From NCBI RefSeq assembly GCF_002777915.1, contig NZ_NJGE01000019.1, forward strand, positions 1-33,141: 33,141 bases of DNA. Direction: 5' to 3'. The first letter of the stretch is position 1. Each line of letters starts with the position of its first letter. Positions 8,292 through 18,999 of this stretch are shown here, one piece after another. Origin of the DNA: Bartonella tribocorum (GTDB taxonomy: Bacteria; Pseudomonadota; Alphaproteobacteria; Rhizobiales; Rhizobiaceae). Under the pieces are notes generated by a model, which was given only the letters and a program-made list of their open reading frames with translations, was not told the origin of the DNA and did no database searches. The position numbers and the translations under genes are program-made.

Positions 8292-10079
8292 GTGTCCTTA
8301 TTCAAAACCTATGCACGTGTTCTCACTTACCTAAACAGAGAGAAAAATGCATCCCTTTTAATCTGTACTGCCAATGTTATCTTAGCCATTATTACCATTG
8401 CAGAACCTATTTTATTTGGACACGTTATTGATTCCATTGCAGAAAAATCAGGAATTCTCCCTACCCTTGCCATTTGGGTTTGTTTTGGTCTTTCCCATAT
8501 TATCGCTTATGTCCTTGTTGCTCGTGGTGCAGACCGCTTAGCCCATAGACGTCGTTTAACGGTTTTAACAGAATCTTTTGAACGTATCATTGCCATGCCT
8601 TTAATTTGGCATCAACAACGCGGAACTTCTAATGCACTCCATACACTTTTGCGCGCAATAGACTCCATGTCAACCATATGGCTTGATTTTATGCGCCAAC
8701 ATCTCTCAACGCTTGTTGCCTTATTGGTTCTCATCCCTATAGCCTTTAATATGAATTGGCGTCTTTCAATAGTCTTGGTCGTGCTGGCCGTCATCTATGT
8801 CTTAATTGCACGCTTAGTGATGCGAAAAACACAAGACGGACAAGCGGCTGTAGAATGCTATCATCATGACCTTTTTAAACATGTCAGTGATTCAATCTCT
8901 AATGTTTCTGTTGTACAAAGTTATAACCGAATAAAAGAAGAAACGTCCATACTGCATCAACATACAAATGCTCTACTTAAAGCACAAAATCCTGTTCTCA
9001 ATTGGTGGGCACTAGCCAGTGGCTTAAATCGAATGGCGTCAACAGTTTCAATCGTTTGTGTTCTTCTCCTTGGAGCTTTTTTTGTTGCAAAAGGTCAATT
9101 AAGAGTAGGTGAAGTCGTTGCATTCGTCGGATTTGCACAACTCATGATTGGCCGTCTAGACCAAATGAGCAATTTTATTCATTGTGCGATATCCTCACAA
9201 GCAAAACTGCAAGAATTTTTTGAAATGGAAGACTCAACCTTTCCTATCAACGAACCACAAAATCTCCCTTCCCTACAAAATGTTAAGGGCACCATAAAAT
9301 TTCATCACGTTACCTATAAATTCCCAAATTCTTCTCAAGGTGTTTTTGATATTTCTTTTGAGGTTAAAGCAGGACAAACGGTTGCGATTGTAGGGCCAAC
9401 AGGGGCTGGAAAGACAACATTAATCAATCTGTTGCAGCGCGTATATGACCCTACCTTTGGGCATATCTCCATTGATGAAACAAATATACGCTCAATCAAT
9501 CGCGAATCTTTACGCCAATCTCTAGCAACAGTTTTTCAAGATGCGGGTCTTTTCAACCGTAGTATTCGTGACAATATCTCAATAGGAAAAGAAAATGCAA
9601 CAAATGAAGAACTTTATAAAGCAGCAAAAATAGCAGAAGCTCACGATTTTATTCTAAAAAAAGCTGATTATTATAACACAATGGTGGGCGAACGAGGATC
9701 TCAATTATCAGGTGGAGAAAAACAACGCTTAGCAATTGCACGCGCAGTTTTAAAAAATGCCCCCATTCTCATTCTAGATGAAGCAACAAGTGCTCTTGAT
9801 GTTGAAACAGAAGCACGTGTCAAAGAGGCTCTTGATTGCATAAGCCATAACCGCACCACTTTTATTATAGCACATCGCCTTTCAACAGTCCGTAATGCTG
9901 ATGTGATCCTCTTTCTGGAAAATGGCTCCTTAATTGAAAAAGGAAAATTTCAAGAATTAATTGATAAAGAGGGCCGTTTTTCTAAATTTTTAAAAGCAAG
10001 CGGTTTAACACTCACACCACCAGAAAGAGAAGGAGAAAATGAAAACGTCATCCCCTTACATGAAGCTATAGCATCATAA
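8292..10079 (+). CDS. ndvA: Cyclic beta-1,2-glucan ABC exporter (NdvA/ChvA)
   Basis: A half-transporter of 595 residues that forms a homodimer in the inner membrane and exports cyclic beta-1,2-glucan to the periplasm in rhizobia and relatives. Six transmembrane helices (about 20-300) carry the opening sequence MSLFKTYARVLTYLNRE, close to known NdvA proteins. The nucleotide-binding domain has Walker A GPTGAGKTT (368-376), Q-loop Gln416, signature LSGGE (472-476), Walker B ILILDEA (492-498) and His528. There is no C39 peptidase domain, so it is not a bacteriocin exporter. The start is GTG, with GGAGG 9 bases upstream; an ATG at 8285 is out of frame. It stands alone on the plus strand; no glucan synthase gene is in the window. 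Confidence 0.93.
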   Translation: MSLFKTYARVLTYLNREKNASLLICTANVILAIITIAEPILFGHVIDSIAEKSGILPTLAIWVCFGLSHIIAYVLVARGADRLAHRRRLTVLTESFERIIAMPLIWHQQRGTSNALHTLLRAIDSMSTIWLDFMRQHLSTLVALLVLIPIAFNMNWRLSIVLVVLAVIYVLIARLVMRKTQDGQAAVECYHHDLFKHVSDSISNVSVVQSYNRIKEETSILHQHTNALLKAQNPVLNWWALASGLNRMASTVSIVCVLLLGAFFVAKGQLRVGEVVAFVGFAQLMIGRLDQMSNFIHCAISSQAKLQEFFEMEDSTFPINEPQNLPSLQNVKGTIKFHHVTYKFPNSSQGVFDISFEVKAGQTVAIVGPTGAGKTTLINLLQRVYDPTFGHISIDETNIRSINRESLRQSLATVFQDAGLFNRSIRDNISIGKENATNEELYKAAKIAEAHDFILKKADYYNTMVGERGSQLSGGEKQRLAIARAVLKNAPILILDEATSALDVETEARVKEALDCISHNRTTFIIAHRLSTVRNADVILFLENGSLIEKGKFQELIDKEGRFSKFLKASGLTLTPPEREGENENVIPLHEAIAS

Positions 10080-10754
10080 AATAATACGCTTCACAAATCT
10101 CATGCAAAAAAATATCTCAATGCAAAATATTGTAAAAATGCTTTGTTCGTACAAACGAAAAAAATTTTAAGAATGCCCTCATCTATTTTTAATGCGGCAA
10201 TAAATAGCACATAAAAAACTTGAGTTAATATAAATCTTTAGCTTTATTCAGTATTTAATTGATTGATATCATTAATATACATTTTAAACTTGCAATAAAA
10301 ACCTGTTTTCCTACACATAGTCCACAAAAAAAAATCAATAAAACAACTCTCAAAAATGAACCTCTTATGAAGAGTGAGCAATAATTCAAGTAATTTGAAA
10401 GCAAAAAAACGGTAGGCTTATAACTTCATAAACTTAAGAGACTGCTATACAATAAATCTTCCTTTATAGCCTCTTTACAATTCCTATTATGAAATAAAAT
10501 AGACATGTTTATTTTTAAATCAGTATAATAGAAACTATTCTTCATGAAAGATATGATCTGTCTACTTCATAAACAAAAGCAATGAAACATCACACAATCT
10601 CGCTAACGAACACGATTTTTTATCTTTACGATTGTATCTCTCTCAAGGATTCTATCTCTGCATTTCAGCAACATACCAAACAGATATTTGTGATTCCTAG
10701 ACGCCAATCCAACATAAAAATGTAAAAAATACCGATAAGGAAAGTTTTTACTTT
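10080..10754. other. Intergenic gap between ndvA and alaS 3' ends
   Basis: This 675-base AT-rich stretch lies between two convergent genes. No ORF with a ribosome site or family resemblance was found, and no clear intrinsic terminator for either gene; the longest start-to-stop run noted is about 23 codons. It may contain decayed coding DNA or an untranslated RNA, but nothing can be supported. Confidence 0.5.
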
Positions 10755-13421
10755 TTAAATTTTTTCCAAAAAATCTTTTAATGCGGCAAATGCTTCATCA
10801 GCCTTTTCTCCCTCAGGACCACCAGCCTGCGCCATATCAGAACGGCCACCTCCACCTTGACCACCAAGCACAGCTGAAAGAATACGAACGAGATCAACAG
10901 CATTCAACTTACCCGTTAAATCATCGGTAACGCCAACAACAGCACTCCCTTTTCCATCTTCCGAAACACTAATAAAAGCAACCACTCCAGATCCAATTTT
11001 CCTTTTCCCAGCATCAACGAGTGCCTTAAGATCACGTGGTAAAATATTTTTGACAATACGCCCCATAAAAGCAAGTCCATTGATAATAGTAATATCACCT
11101 TGACCACTTTCTGTTGTTTCCCCACTCAACACCATTTTCTTGCGTACATCATTCAATTCTTTTTCAAGTTTACGACGCTCATCAAGCAAAACCCTCACCC
11201 GTTCTTCTAAATCAGAAGAAGAGGTTTTTAAAAGATCAGCAATTTCACGGATACGTATATCTTGGTGACAAAGATAAAGACGCGCAGCTGCACCTGTTAA
11301 AGCTTCAATACGTCGCACTCCAGCTGAAACAGAACTTTCAGAAACAATATGAATCAAACCAATATCGCCTGTTCTTTCCACATGTGTTCCTCCACAAAGC
11401 TCAATTGACCAATGCTTTTTTGATCCGCCCTGTTCAAGTGGTGCCCCCATAGAAACAACACGAACTTCATCCCCATATTTTTCCCCAAAGAGTGCCATTG
11501 CTCCTTCAGAAATTGCCTCATCGACAGCCATAATGCGCGTTGTCACTTTACTATTTTGCAAAACAATCTCATTGGTTAAATCTTCTATTTTTTTCAATTC
11601 TTCCAAAGAAACAGATTTTGGATGCGAAAAATCAAAACGCAACCGATCTGGGGATACAAGAGAGCCCTTTTGAGTCACATGAGATCCCAATACTTGGCGT
11701 AAAGCCTCGTGTAACAAATGAGTAGCAGAATGGTTCGCACGAATTTTTTTACGACGAACAACATCAACAGTTAATTGCACACAATCAGAGATCTTAGCAT
11801 GACCAGACTTAACTTCTCCAAGATGAATAAAAACCCCATCAGCCTTCTTCTGAGTATCACGCACCTCAAAAATAAAATTTTCACCAGAAATGATACCACT
11901 ATCACCTATTTGCCCACCAGACTCACCATAAAAAGGTGTTTGATTGACAACAAGAATAGCTTTCTGCCCTGCAGAAACCTCGTCAACAATTTTACCATCA
12001 TACACAAGCGCTGTGAGGATACCTTCAGCTTTTTCTGTTTCATAACCTAAAAATTCTGTAGCTCCTACCTGATCACGAACAGAAAACCAAATTGTCTCTG
12101 TCACTGCTTCACCTGAACCAGACCAATGAGCACGGGCTTCCTCTTTCTGGCGTTCCATCGCTTTATCAAAAGCATCAACGTCAACAGATATTCCACGACG
12201 CCGAAGCACATCCTGGGTCAAATCCAGTGGAAAACCATAGGTATCATAAAGCTTGAAAGCAACTTCACCATTTAAATGATCCCCTTCCTTAAGCTCAGCA
12301 CTTTCTTCATTTAACAAACCCAGTCCTCGTTCAAGCGTTTTACGAAAACGTATTTCTTCTAATTTTAAAGTTTCCGAAATCAAAGATTCAGCCCGCACCA
12401 ATTCAGGATAGGCTTGCCCCATTTCGCGGATGAGAGCAGGCAAAAGCTGCCACATCAAAGGCTCTTTAGCACCAAGAAGATGCGCATGACGCATAGCACG
12501 ACGCATAATGCGACGTAAAACATATCCCCTTCCCTCATTGGAAGGAAGAACACCATCCGCAATCAAAAATGCAGATGAACGAAGATGATCAGCAATAACA
12601 CGATGGCTGGCAATAAAATCACCTGTTGCCTTAATCCCTGTAATTTCTTCTGATGCTCCAATTAATACACGAAAAAGGTCAATGTCATAATTATCATGAA
12701 CGCCCTGTAAAACAGCAGCAATACGCTCTAACCCCATACCGGTATCGATAGAAGGATGAGGCAAATCAACACGCTCTTCCTTAGAAAGCTGCTCATACTG
12801 CATAAAAACAAGGTTCCAAATCTCAATAAAGCGATCACCATCTTCTTCCGTACTTCCGGGAGGACCACCCCAAATTTCATCACCATGATCATAAAAAATC
12901 TCCGAACAAGGACCACAAGGACCTGTATCACCCATTGCCCAAAAATTATCAGCTGTCGCAATACGAACAATTTTTTCATCTGGAAGACCTGAGATTTTAC
13001 GCCACAATTCAGCAGCAACATCATCACTCTGATAAACGGTTACCAACAATTTATCTTTTGGGAGGCAAAATTCCTTTGTTAAAAGATTCCATGATAAAAA
13101 AATGGCTTCTTCTTTGAAATAATCGCCGAAAGAAAAATTACCCAGCATTTCAAAAAATGTATGATGGCGCGCCGTATAACCAACATTATCAAGATCATTA
13201 TGTTTTCCACCCGCACGAACACATTTTTGTGCCGTTGTCGCCTTTTCATAAGGAGGTTGTTCAAGTCCAGTAAAAACATTTTTAAACTGCACCATCCCTG
13301 CATTTGTAAACATAAGTGTAGGATCATTACGCGGAACAAGTGGACTAGAAGAAAGAACTTGATGCCCATTACGATGAAAATAATCCAAAAATGTTGACCG
13401 GATATTATTAACACTATTCAT
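10755..13421 (-). CDS. alaS: Alanyl-tRNA synthetase
   Basis: Charges tRNA-Ala with alanine and hydrolyses mischarged Ser/Gly-tRNA. The 888-residue protein has the class II catalytic core at the N-terminus (motif 2 region [18 protein letters not shown], 85-102; motif 3 around [16 protein letters not shown], 297-311). The editing domain has zinc ligands in HSATH (His564, His568) and CGGTH (Cys676, His680). A C-terminal DHHA1-type domain contains [16 protein letters not shown]. The frame extends 8 codons upstream to 13445, but homologues begin at the [15 protein letters not shown] position, so I place the start at 13421, with a modest GCAGGTG site upstream. It follows recA on the same strand with 194 bases between. 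Confidence 0.95.
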   Translation of the reverse strand: MNSVNNIRSTFLDYFHRNGHQVLSSSPLVPRNDPTLMFTNAGMVQFKNVFTGLEQPPYEKATTAQKCVRAGGKHNDLDNVGYTARHHTFFEMLGNFSFGDYFKEEAIFLSWNLLTKEFCLPKDKLLVTVYQSDDVAAELWRKISGLPDEKIVRIATADNFWAMGDTGPCGPCSEIFYDHGDEIWGGPPGSTEEDGDRFIEIWNLVFMQYEQLSKEERVDLPHPSIDTGMGLERIAAVLQGVHDNYDIDLFRVLIGASEEITGIKATGDFIASHRVIADHLRSSAFLIADGVLPSNEGRGYVLRRIMRRAMRHAHLLGAKEPLMWQLLPALIREMGQAYPELVRAESLISETLKLEEIRFRKTLERGLGLLNEESAELKEGDHLNGEVAFKLYDTYGFPLDLTQDVLRRRGISVDVDAFDKAMERQKEEARAHWSGSGEAVTETIWFSVRDQVGATEFLGYETEKAEGILTALVYDGKIVDEVSAGQKAILVVNQTPFYGESGGQIGDSGIISGENFIFEVRDTQKKADGVFIHLGEVKSGHAKISDCVQLTVDVVRRKKIRANHSATHLLHEALRQVLGSHVTQKGSLVSPDRLRFDFSHPKSVSLEELKKIEDLTNEIVLQNSKVTTRIMAVDEAISEGAMALFGEKYGDEVRVVSMGAPLEQGGSKKHWSIELCGGTHVERTGDIGLIHIVSESSVSAGVRRIEALTGAAARLYLCHQDIRIREIADLLKTSSSDLEERVRVLLDERRKLEKELNDVRKKMVLSGETTESGQGDITIINGLAFMGRIVKNILPRDLKALVDAGKRKIGSGVVAFISVSEDGKGSAVVGVTDDLTGKLNAVDLVRILSAVLGGQGGGGRSDMAQAGGPEGEKADEAFAALKDFLEKI

Positions 13422-13615
13422 ATATACACCTGCAGAATACCGCATAAAACCATAAAAGAAAAATCCCCCGCATTAAATATTCTCTTTGCCACGCACGGAG
13501 TCAATTTAATCAAATAATGGACTATTTGTTCAAAAAAATTGAGAAAAAATGGCTGTATATTAAAAAAACTCAAACAAATAAAAACAGAAAAAATTATAGA
13601 CGAAAAAACGTTCTA

Positions 13616-14659
13616 TCAAATAGCTTCATCACTTTCTATATTCTCTGATCCTGCATTTTCTAATAATTCAATCGCAATCAAACCAGCATTTTGGCGCAAA
13701 GCCGTTTCAATTTCTGCCGCTATTTCTGCATGTTCGCGTAAAAACTGCTTCGCATTTTCACGTCCCTGCCCTAAACGTTGAGAATTATAAGAAAACCACG
13801 AACCAGATTTTTCCACGATCCCCACTTTGACCCCCAAATCAATCAATTCACCTAGCTTGGAAATACCTTCTCCATAAATAATATCAAACTCAACCTGTTT
13901 GAAAGGAGGAGCCAACTTATTCTTCACAACTTTAACACGGGTCTGATTGCCAACAATCATATCCCGATCTTTAATAGACCCAATACGGCGAATATCCAAA
14001 CGAACAGAAGCATAAAACTTTAAAGCATTTCCCCCTGTTGTTGTTTCAGGTGAACCAAACATCACACCAATTTTCATGCGAATTTGATTAATAAAAATCA
14101 CCATACAGTTAGATCGAAAAATAGAAGCCGTGAGTTTTCGCAAAGCTTTGCTCATCAATCGCGCTTGTAATCCTGGTAAAGCATCGCCCATTTCACCATC
14201 AATTTCTGCTCGCGGTGTTAAAGCTGCAACAGAATCCACCACAAGCACATCAACGGCACCAGAACGAACCAACGTCTCTGTAATTTCCAATGCCTGTTCA
14301 CCGGTATCTGGTTGAGAAATGAACAAATTCTCTAAATCAACCCCAAGCTTACGCGCATAAATAGGATCAAGCGCATGTTCAGCATCAATAAAAGCACAAA
14401 TTCCTCCCCCTTTCTGTGCTTCTGCAATAGCATGCAGAGCCAATGTTGTCTTCCCAGAACTTTCTGGTCCATAGATCTCTACAATACGCCCTTTCGGTAG
14501 CCCACCAATCCCCAAAGCAATATCCAAGGATAATGACCCTGTTGGAACTGTTTCAATTTCAACAACTTGCTCTTTTTGCCCAAGACGCATAATCGAGCCT
14601 TTACCAAAAGAACGTTCAATTTGTGAGAGAGCAGCATCGAGAGCTTTTGTTTTATCCAC
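13616..14659 (-). CDS. recA: RecA recombinase
   Basis: Forms ATP-dependent filaments on single-stranded DNA for strand exchange and triggers LexA self-cleavage. The 347-residue product has Walker A GPESSGKT (64-71), Glu94 in DAEHALD, Walker B LVVDS (139-143), the L2-region [17 protein letters not shown] and an acidic C-terminus ([10 protein letters not shown]). Start choice: the frame runs to a GTG at 14695, which has no ribosome site. A second GTG at 14659 (giving [18 protein letters not shown]) has AAGGA 7 bases upstream and matches the usual RecA N-terminus. I saw no alphaproteobacterial LexA box (GTTC-N7-GTTC) in the upstream 350 bases, so SOS control is not supported by eye. Confidence 0.95.
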   Translation of the reverse strand: MDKTKALDAALSQIERSFGKGSIMRLGQKEQVVEIETVPTGSLSLDIALGIGGLPKGRIVEIYGPESSGKTTLALHAIAEAQKGGGICAFIDAEHALDPIYARKLGVDLENLFISQPDTGEQALEITETLVRSGAVDVLVVDSVAALTPRAEIDGEMGDALPGLQARLMSKALRKLTASIFRSNCMVIFINQIRMKIGVMFGSPETTTGGNALKFYASVRLDIRRIGSIKDRDMIVGNQTRVKVVKNKLAPPFKQVEFDIIYGEGISKLGELIDLGVKVGIVEKSGSWFSYNSQRLGQGRENAKQFLREHAEIAAEIETALRQNAGLIAIELLENAGSENIESDEAI

Positions 14660-15557
14660 GATTATATCCTTGACCGATTCATAATAATCTAACACTTAAA
14701 GTTTATACTGTACTTTTAATTTAACTAAAGCCTTGAGTTTAGGTTTTCAAAGGCTATTTCCATCTCTATCCCCATATTATCTCTGTAACATATCATGACC
14801 ATCAAAATAAAGAATTGGCACTCCTTATTTTATGACACAACATAGATTTCAAATAAAATAATACTTCTATCGGAGAGCAAGTTAACACATTTATCTCTCT
14901 CTAGAAAAGCAACATTTGAAATTTCAACACAATGTTTAACCTTTCTCCTTCCCCCTTTGGTTAAGTTTCTAAGAGAAAAACGCTTCCCTTAATCACACAA
15001 AACGCATTATCAATCAAAACAACATCCTATTACATCAAAGAACAGAACGCCTTTGTGTTGCATCTTCACGCGCTTGTTTGAAAAAAACATCTTTCAACGC
15101 TCATTACACCCCTTTCGTGATAACGCCCGTAAATGGTATACTGTAAATCCATTGCGCACCAACATCTTTACGCTTGAAACAACCCAGCCCCACCATCATT
15201 ACACCATGACACACTTTTCCAGCTCTCCATGTTGCGACGGCTCTCTACATTTGAGAAGATTTATAAGTGTCATTTTTAGTTTTTTCTTGTACAGTTTTTA
15301 TCACACGTTAATTCCGTTTGTAACGTACAAGCAAATGGTTTTGATTGATTAAGTTTGAAATGAGAGAATCATAGGGCATTTGGAATTCTCGTTCAATATA
15401 CAAAAAGTAAAATATTAATATAATCAATATTTTAGTCAATTAAAACCACAAAAAATAAAGCAGCTTTAAGAGTTGAATGACAGACTTCTTAAATTTGGAT
15501 CCATAAAAAGATATGCATTTTGAAGATATCAAAAAAAAACGTGTTTTAACTTACATA
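14660..15557. other. Long intergenic gap between rarA and recA
   Basis: Nearly 900 bases without a supportable gene. The part next to 14660 must contain the recA promoter. A 99-codon plus-strand ORF (15053-15352) has no ribosome site, no recognisable domain and an untypical Cys/His/Phe-rich composition. In many rhizobia crcB follows rarA, so this could be the site of a lost gene, but no CrcB-like motif was found in any frame. An imperfect inverted repeat lies at 15286-15331. Confidence 0.5.
15286..15331. repeat. Imperfect inverted repeat
   Basis: The right arm TAACGTACAAG (15321-15331) pairs with CTTGTAC (15286-15292) and GTTA (15307-15310), leaving a 14-base bulge between the two halves of the left arm. 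It could be part of a structured RNA or a protein-binding site. No T tract follows. Confidence 0.3.
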
Positions 15558-16877
15558 TTATTGTTGATTTCTACGTTTTTGGCGCAATTGTTTCCACCAT
15601 TCAAGACGTTTTACAATTTCACGCTCAAATCCCCGCTCAACGGGTTTATAATAACTCTGACGCCCAAGTTTTTCAGGAAAATATTCTTGTCCTGAGAAAG
15701 CATCTGGTTCATCATGGTCATAACAATAACCATCTCCATACCCTTCTTCTTTCATCAGCTTCGTCGGTGCATTAAGGATATGCTTAGGAGGCGGTAAAGA
15801 ACCATTTTTGCGCGCACAACGCAGAGCTGCTTTATATGCAAGATATGTCGCATTTGACTTTGGTGCAGTTGCAACATAAAGACATGCTTGCGCCAAAGCC
15901 AATTCTCCTTCTGGTGACCCCAAATAATCATAGGCATCTTTTGCCGCATTACAAATGACAAGAGCTTGAGGATCTGCCAAACCAACATCTTCAATAGCCA
16001 TACGAACCAATCTTCGCCCAATATAGAGAGGATCTTCACCCGCATCCAACATACGTGCTAAATAATAAAGCGCCGCATCAGGATCAGAGCCACGAACAGA
16101 TTTATGCAACGCTGAAATAAGATTATAGTGCCCATCTCGTCCTTTATCATAAATGGGCGCACGACGCTGAATAACTTTTTGCAAAGCACCAGAATCAAGA
16201 ATCTCTCCTGAACGCACAACAGACCAAACTTCCTCTGCCAATGTCAATGCTACTCGTGCATCACCATCAGACATTCCTATTAAAACGTCTCTGGCACCAT
16301 TATCCAAAGGAAGAAGCTTTCCTTCCACCTCTTCTGCATGCTTCAAAAGCATATCCAAACTTTCATGATCATGAGAAAGAAATGTTAAAACCCGCGCACG
16401 CGAAAGAAGAGCTGCATTAAGTTCAAAAGAAGGATTTTCCGTTGTTGCACCGATAAGTACCACCGTACCATCTTCCATCACAGGAAGAAAACTATCCTGC
16501 TGTGCACGATTAAACCGATGAATTTCATCAACAAAGAGAAGCGTTTTATCCCCAGACAAAAAACGCCTCTGCGCAACTTCAAAAATCTTTTTAAGTTCAG
16601 CAACGCCCGTAAAAATAGCAGAAACCTGTTCAAACGCAAAATTTGTTTCAAGTGCTAACAAACGTGCAATTGTTGTTTTCCCTGTTCCTGGAGGTCCCCA
16701 AAAAATCATCGATCCAATTGAGTCTGCAGCCACCATCCGTGAAAGCAAACCATCTTCTCCAATTAAATGCTTTTGTCCCACAACTTCATTGAGAGAACAA
16801 GGACGCATTCTTTCTGCAAGTGGCTGTTTTTTATTAATTTTAGGATCAAACGACGAAGTAAAAAAATCTTTCTCCAA
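15558..16877 (-). CDS. rarA: Replication-associated recombination protein RarA (MgsA)
   Basis: An AAA+ ATPase of the clamp-loader-like MgsA/WRNIP1 family that acts at stalled replication forks. The 439-residue protein has LAERMRPCSLNEVVGQKHL near the start, Walker A GPPGTGKTT (61-69), Walker B LLFVDEIHRF (113-122), sensor 1 IGATTENPSFE and the C-terminal tetramerisation domain. The frame reaches a TTG at 16889 that overlaps the degP stop. The TTG at 16877 has GAGG 6 bases upstream and is the better start. It probably shares a transcript with the protease gene immediately upstream. The C-terminal half has the family motif GSDPDAALYYLARMLDAGED. Identification is firm; the exact start is not. 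Confidence 0.93.
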   Translation of the reverse strand: MEKDFFTSSFDPKINKKQPLAERMRPCSLNEVVGQKHLIGEDGLLSRMVAADSIGSMIFWGPPGTGKTTIARLLALETNFAFEQVSAIFTGVAELKKIFEVAQRRFLSGDKTLLFVDEIHRFNRAQQDSFLPVMEDGTVVLIGATTENPSFELNAALLSRARVLTFLSHDHESLDMLLKHAEEVEGKLLPLDNGARDVLIGMSDGDARVALTLAEEVWSVVRSGEILDSGALQKVIQRRAPIYDKGRDGHYNLISALHKSVRGSDPDAALYYLARMLDAGEDPLYIGRRLVRMAIEDVGLADPQALVICNAAKDAYDYLGSPEGELALAQACLYVATAPKSNATYLAYKAALRCARKNGSLPPPKHILNAPTKLMKEEGYGDGYCYDHDEPDAFSGQEYFPEKLGRQSYYKPVERGFEREIVKRLEWWKQLRQKRRNQQ

Positions 16878-16885
16878 AAAAAACC

Positions 16886-18280
16886 TCAACGAATAAATTG
16901 ACGAATATACATGCCATCACGTTCATATTCCAATTGCCAAGTGCGCGAACGCGTTTGCATAAGAACCTTTTTCAATTGATGAACTGTTTGAATCTTATGA
17001 CCATTTACAGCACGTAAGATATCTCCAGGCCGAAAAATTCCAACAGCATTGCTCATTTCATCAAGATTGGTAATCACAACACCTTTAGCCGATATAGGAA
17101 GGTGAAAACGTCGACTATTTTGCGGTGTTAAATCTAACACTTCGGCACCAGCAAGAGGACTATCACCCGTAATTTTTTCAGATTTTAAAAATGCAGTTTC
17201 CGATATTGATGCAACCGTTATTTGTGTTTTTAAAGTTTTGCCACTTCGTAAATATTCTAAAGCAAGACTATGACCAACGTCAGCTGTCATCAAACGATAC
17301 CCAAGACTATCTGGATTATCAACGTGCATCCCCTGCACACTCAAAATAACATCACCTACTTTCAAGCCGGCTTTTTCAGCAGGACTGTCTTTAATAACTT
17401 CAATAATAAGAGCACCATAGGGACGTTCTAAACCTAAACCACCAGCAATATCAGGGGTAACATTTTGAAAAGATGCCCCAATATAAGGCGGCATAAAATA
17501 TTTTCCACCACGTTTAACAGTACCAAGCATCACTTTTACAAGATTAACTGGAATAGCAAAACCAATCCCTACAGAACCACCGGAACGGGAATAAATAGCG
17601 GTATTAATTCCGATTAATTGACCTTTCATATCAATTAAAGCGCCACCAGAGTTTCCTGGATTAATGGCAGCATCTGTTTGAATAAAAAAGTCAAAGTCGG
17701 AAATTCCAACACGTGTGCGCGCTTGCGCTGAAACAATACCACTTGTAACCGTTTGACCAACACCAAAAGGATTACCAATAGCCAAAACCAGATCACCAAC
17801 TTCAACAGTATCAGAATCTCCCAAAGGCAGAACAGGAAACTGAGTATCCTTTACATCAACTTCAAGAATAGCAATATCCGTTGCTTCATCTTTGAGCACG
17901 ACCTTACTCTCAAATTCTCGCCCATCAGAAAAAGCTACTTTAATTTCGCTTGCATCTTTAATGACATGATAATTTGTAACAATCAAACCACGTGCATCAA
18001 CAATCACGCCTGATCCTAATGATGATTGTTTACGGACAGGAAAATTATTTTGCAAACGACCAAAAAATTGCTCAAAAAATGGATCACCCTCAAAAGGTGA
18101 TCGCGCTCTAATTTGTCGAGCGGCATAAATATTGACGACAGATGGCACTGTTTTTTTTACCAAAGGAGCAAATGAAAGAGTGATCTCTTTTTGTGTCTGA
18201 GGAACATGAGCGTAGATATGATCAAACGATATCAGCATCATAATCGCACAAAAAAGCCATACCCAAAAAGAATACCTCAT
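16886..18280 (-). CDS. DegP/HtrA-family periplasmic serine protease (Do-like)
   Basis: A protease and chaperone that handles misfolded envelope proteins. Residues 1-25 form a signal peptide (hydrophobic WVWLFCAIMMLISF, then a likely cut after IYA). The trypsin-like domain carries the triad His105 in TNYHVIKD, Asp135 in EATDIAIL and Ser211 in NPGNSGGAL. Two PDZ domains follow (about 260-350 and 375-462). Length (464 residues) is typical of rhizobial Do-like proteases. Two adjacent ATGs are possible; the second (18280) stands 6 bases from AAGGAG and the first only 3, so I chose the second. The rarA start follows within a few bases. Several paralogues usually exist, so DegP versus DegQ is undecided. 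Confidence 0.92.
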   Translation of the reverse strand: MRYSFWVWLFCAIMMLISFDHIYAHVPQTQKEITLSFAPLVKKTVPSVVNIYAARQIRARSPFEGDPFFEQFFGRLQNNFPVRKQSSLGSGVIVDARGLIVTNYHVIKDASEIKVAFSDGREFESKVVLKDEATDIAILEVDVKDTQFPVLPLGDSDTVEVGDLVLAIGNPFGVGQTVTSGIVSAQARTRVGISDFDFFIQTDAAINPGNSGGALIDMKGQLIGINTAIYSRSGGSVGIGFAIPVNLVKVMLGTVKRGGKYFMPPYIGASFQNVTPDIAGGLGLERPYGALIIEVIKDSPAEKAGLKVGDVILSVQGMHVDNPDSLGYRLMTADVGHSLALEYLRSGKTLKTQITVASISETAFLKSEKITGDSPLAGAEVLDLTPQNSRRFHLPISAKGVVITNLDEMSNAVGIFRPGDILRAVNGHKIQTVHQLKKVLMQTRSRTWQLEYERDGMYIRQFIR

Positions 18281-18493
18281 CATCTACTCCTTATAAAACC
18301 AGCCCATTCTGTTGAAGATTCATAGAATTCTTAAAAAACATCCCGCAAATAAAGGATCTCTATTAATATTTCATAATAGAGACCAAAAACAACCCATTTA
18401 AACAATAAATATTATAAAAATCAAATAATTCAATATGCTATAATTTTCTCTTAGTATCTATTTCTCAAGTAAAACAAACTTAAAAATACGCGT

Positions 18494-18518
18494 AAAAAAA
18501 CCGCCTAAAACAAGGCGG
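18494..18518 (-). terminator. Intrinsic terminator after rplQ
   Basis: On the minus strand CCGCCT (complement of 18513-18518) pairs with AGGCGG around a 6-base TTGTTT loop, followed by seven T residues (complement of 18494-18500). It lies 29 bases beyond the rplQ stop and ends the ribosomal superoperon before the protease gene. Confidence 0.9.
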
Positions 18519-18546
18519 CTTTTAAAAATCCAATTGAAAAAAAAGC

Positions 18547-18975
18547 TTATGAGGCCGTTCCCTTTTCATTCTCTAAAGCTTCGATACGAGCACGATCCCC
18601 AGCCCCCTTCGCTTCAACATCACGATCAACAAATTCTATAACAGCCATGGGCGCATTATCACCGGTACGAAACCCCGCTTTCATAATACGCAAATATCCA
18701 CCATTGCGTGATGCATAACGCGGCGCAAGCGTATCAAATAATTTTGCAACTTTCCCTGTATCACGAAGTGCTGCAATTGCTTGCCGACGCGCATGCAAAC
18801 CTCCACGCTTACCAAGAGTAACAAGTTTTTCAACAATAGGACGAATTTCTTTAGCCTTTGGAAGTGTTGTCACAATCTGCTCATGCTCGATCAACGAAGT
18901 TGCCATATTTGCAAACATCGCTTTACGGTGACTGGCAGTCCGATTCAACTTGCGGCCTGACTTACTATGGCGCAT
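18547..18975 (-). CDS. rplQ: 50S ribosomal protein L17
   Basis: Large-subunit protein that binds 23S rRNA near the exit tunnel. The 142-residue product opens with [20 protein letters not shown], the diagnostic L17 N-terminus, followed by [12 protein letters not shown] and the [20 protein letters not shown] block. The last 20 or so residues (after [10 protein letters not shown]) are a charged tail seen in alphaproteobacterial L17. AAGGAGAG 5 bases before the ATG supports the start. It is the last gene of the cluster, 24 bases after rpoA and just before a strong terminator. Pairing of rpoA with rplQ is conserved across bacteria. Confidence 0.97.
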   Translation of the reverse strand: MRHSKSGRKLNRTASHRKAMFANMATSLIEHEQIVTTLPKAKEIRPIVEKLVTLGKRGGLHARRQAIAALRDTGKVAKLFDTLAPRYASRNGGYLRIMKAGFRTGDNAPMAVIEFVDRDVEAKGAGDRARIEALENEKGTAS

Positions 18976-18999
18976 AAGCCCTCTCCTTAAATTCTAATT

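Noticed and set aside
8292..10079. Considered as a bacteriocin-processing ABC exporter serving the microcin-like remnant
   Set aside because: There is no N-terminal C39 peptidase domain, and the sequence matches NdvA/ChvA from its first residues.
15053..15352. Plus-strand ORF of 99 codons in the rarA-recA gap
   Set aside because: No Shine-Dalgarno, no recognisable domain, odd Cys/His/Phe-rich composition; a real gene is possible but not supportable.
14696..15557. Search for a crcB remnant expected from rhizobial gene order
   Set aside because: No CrcB-like motif could be read in any frame.
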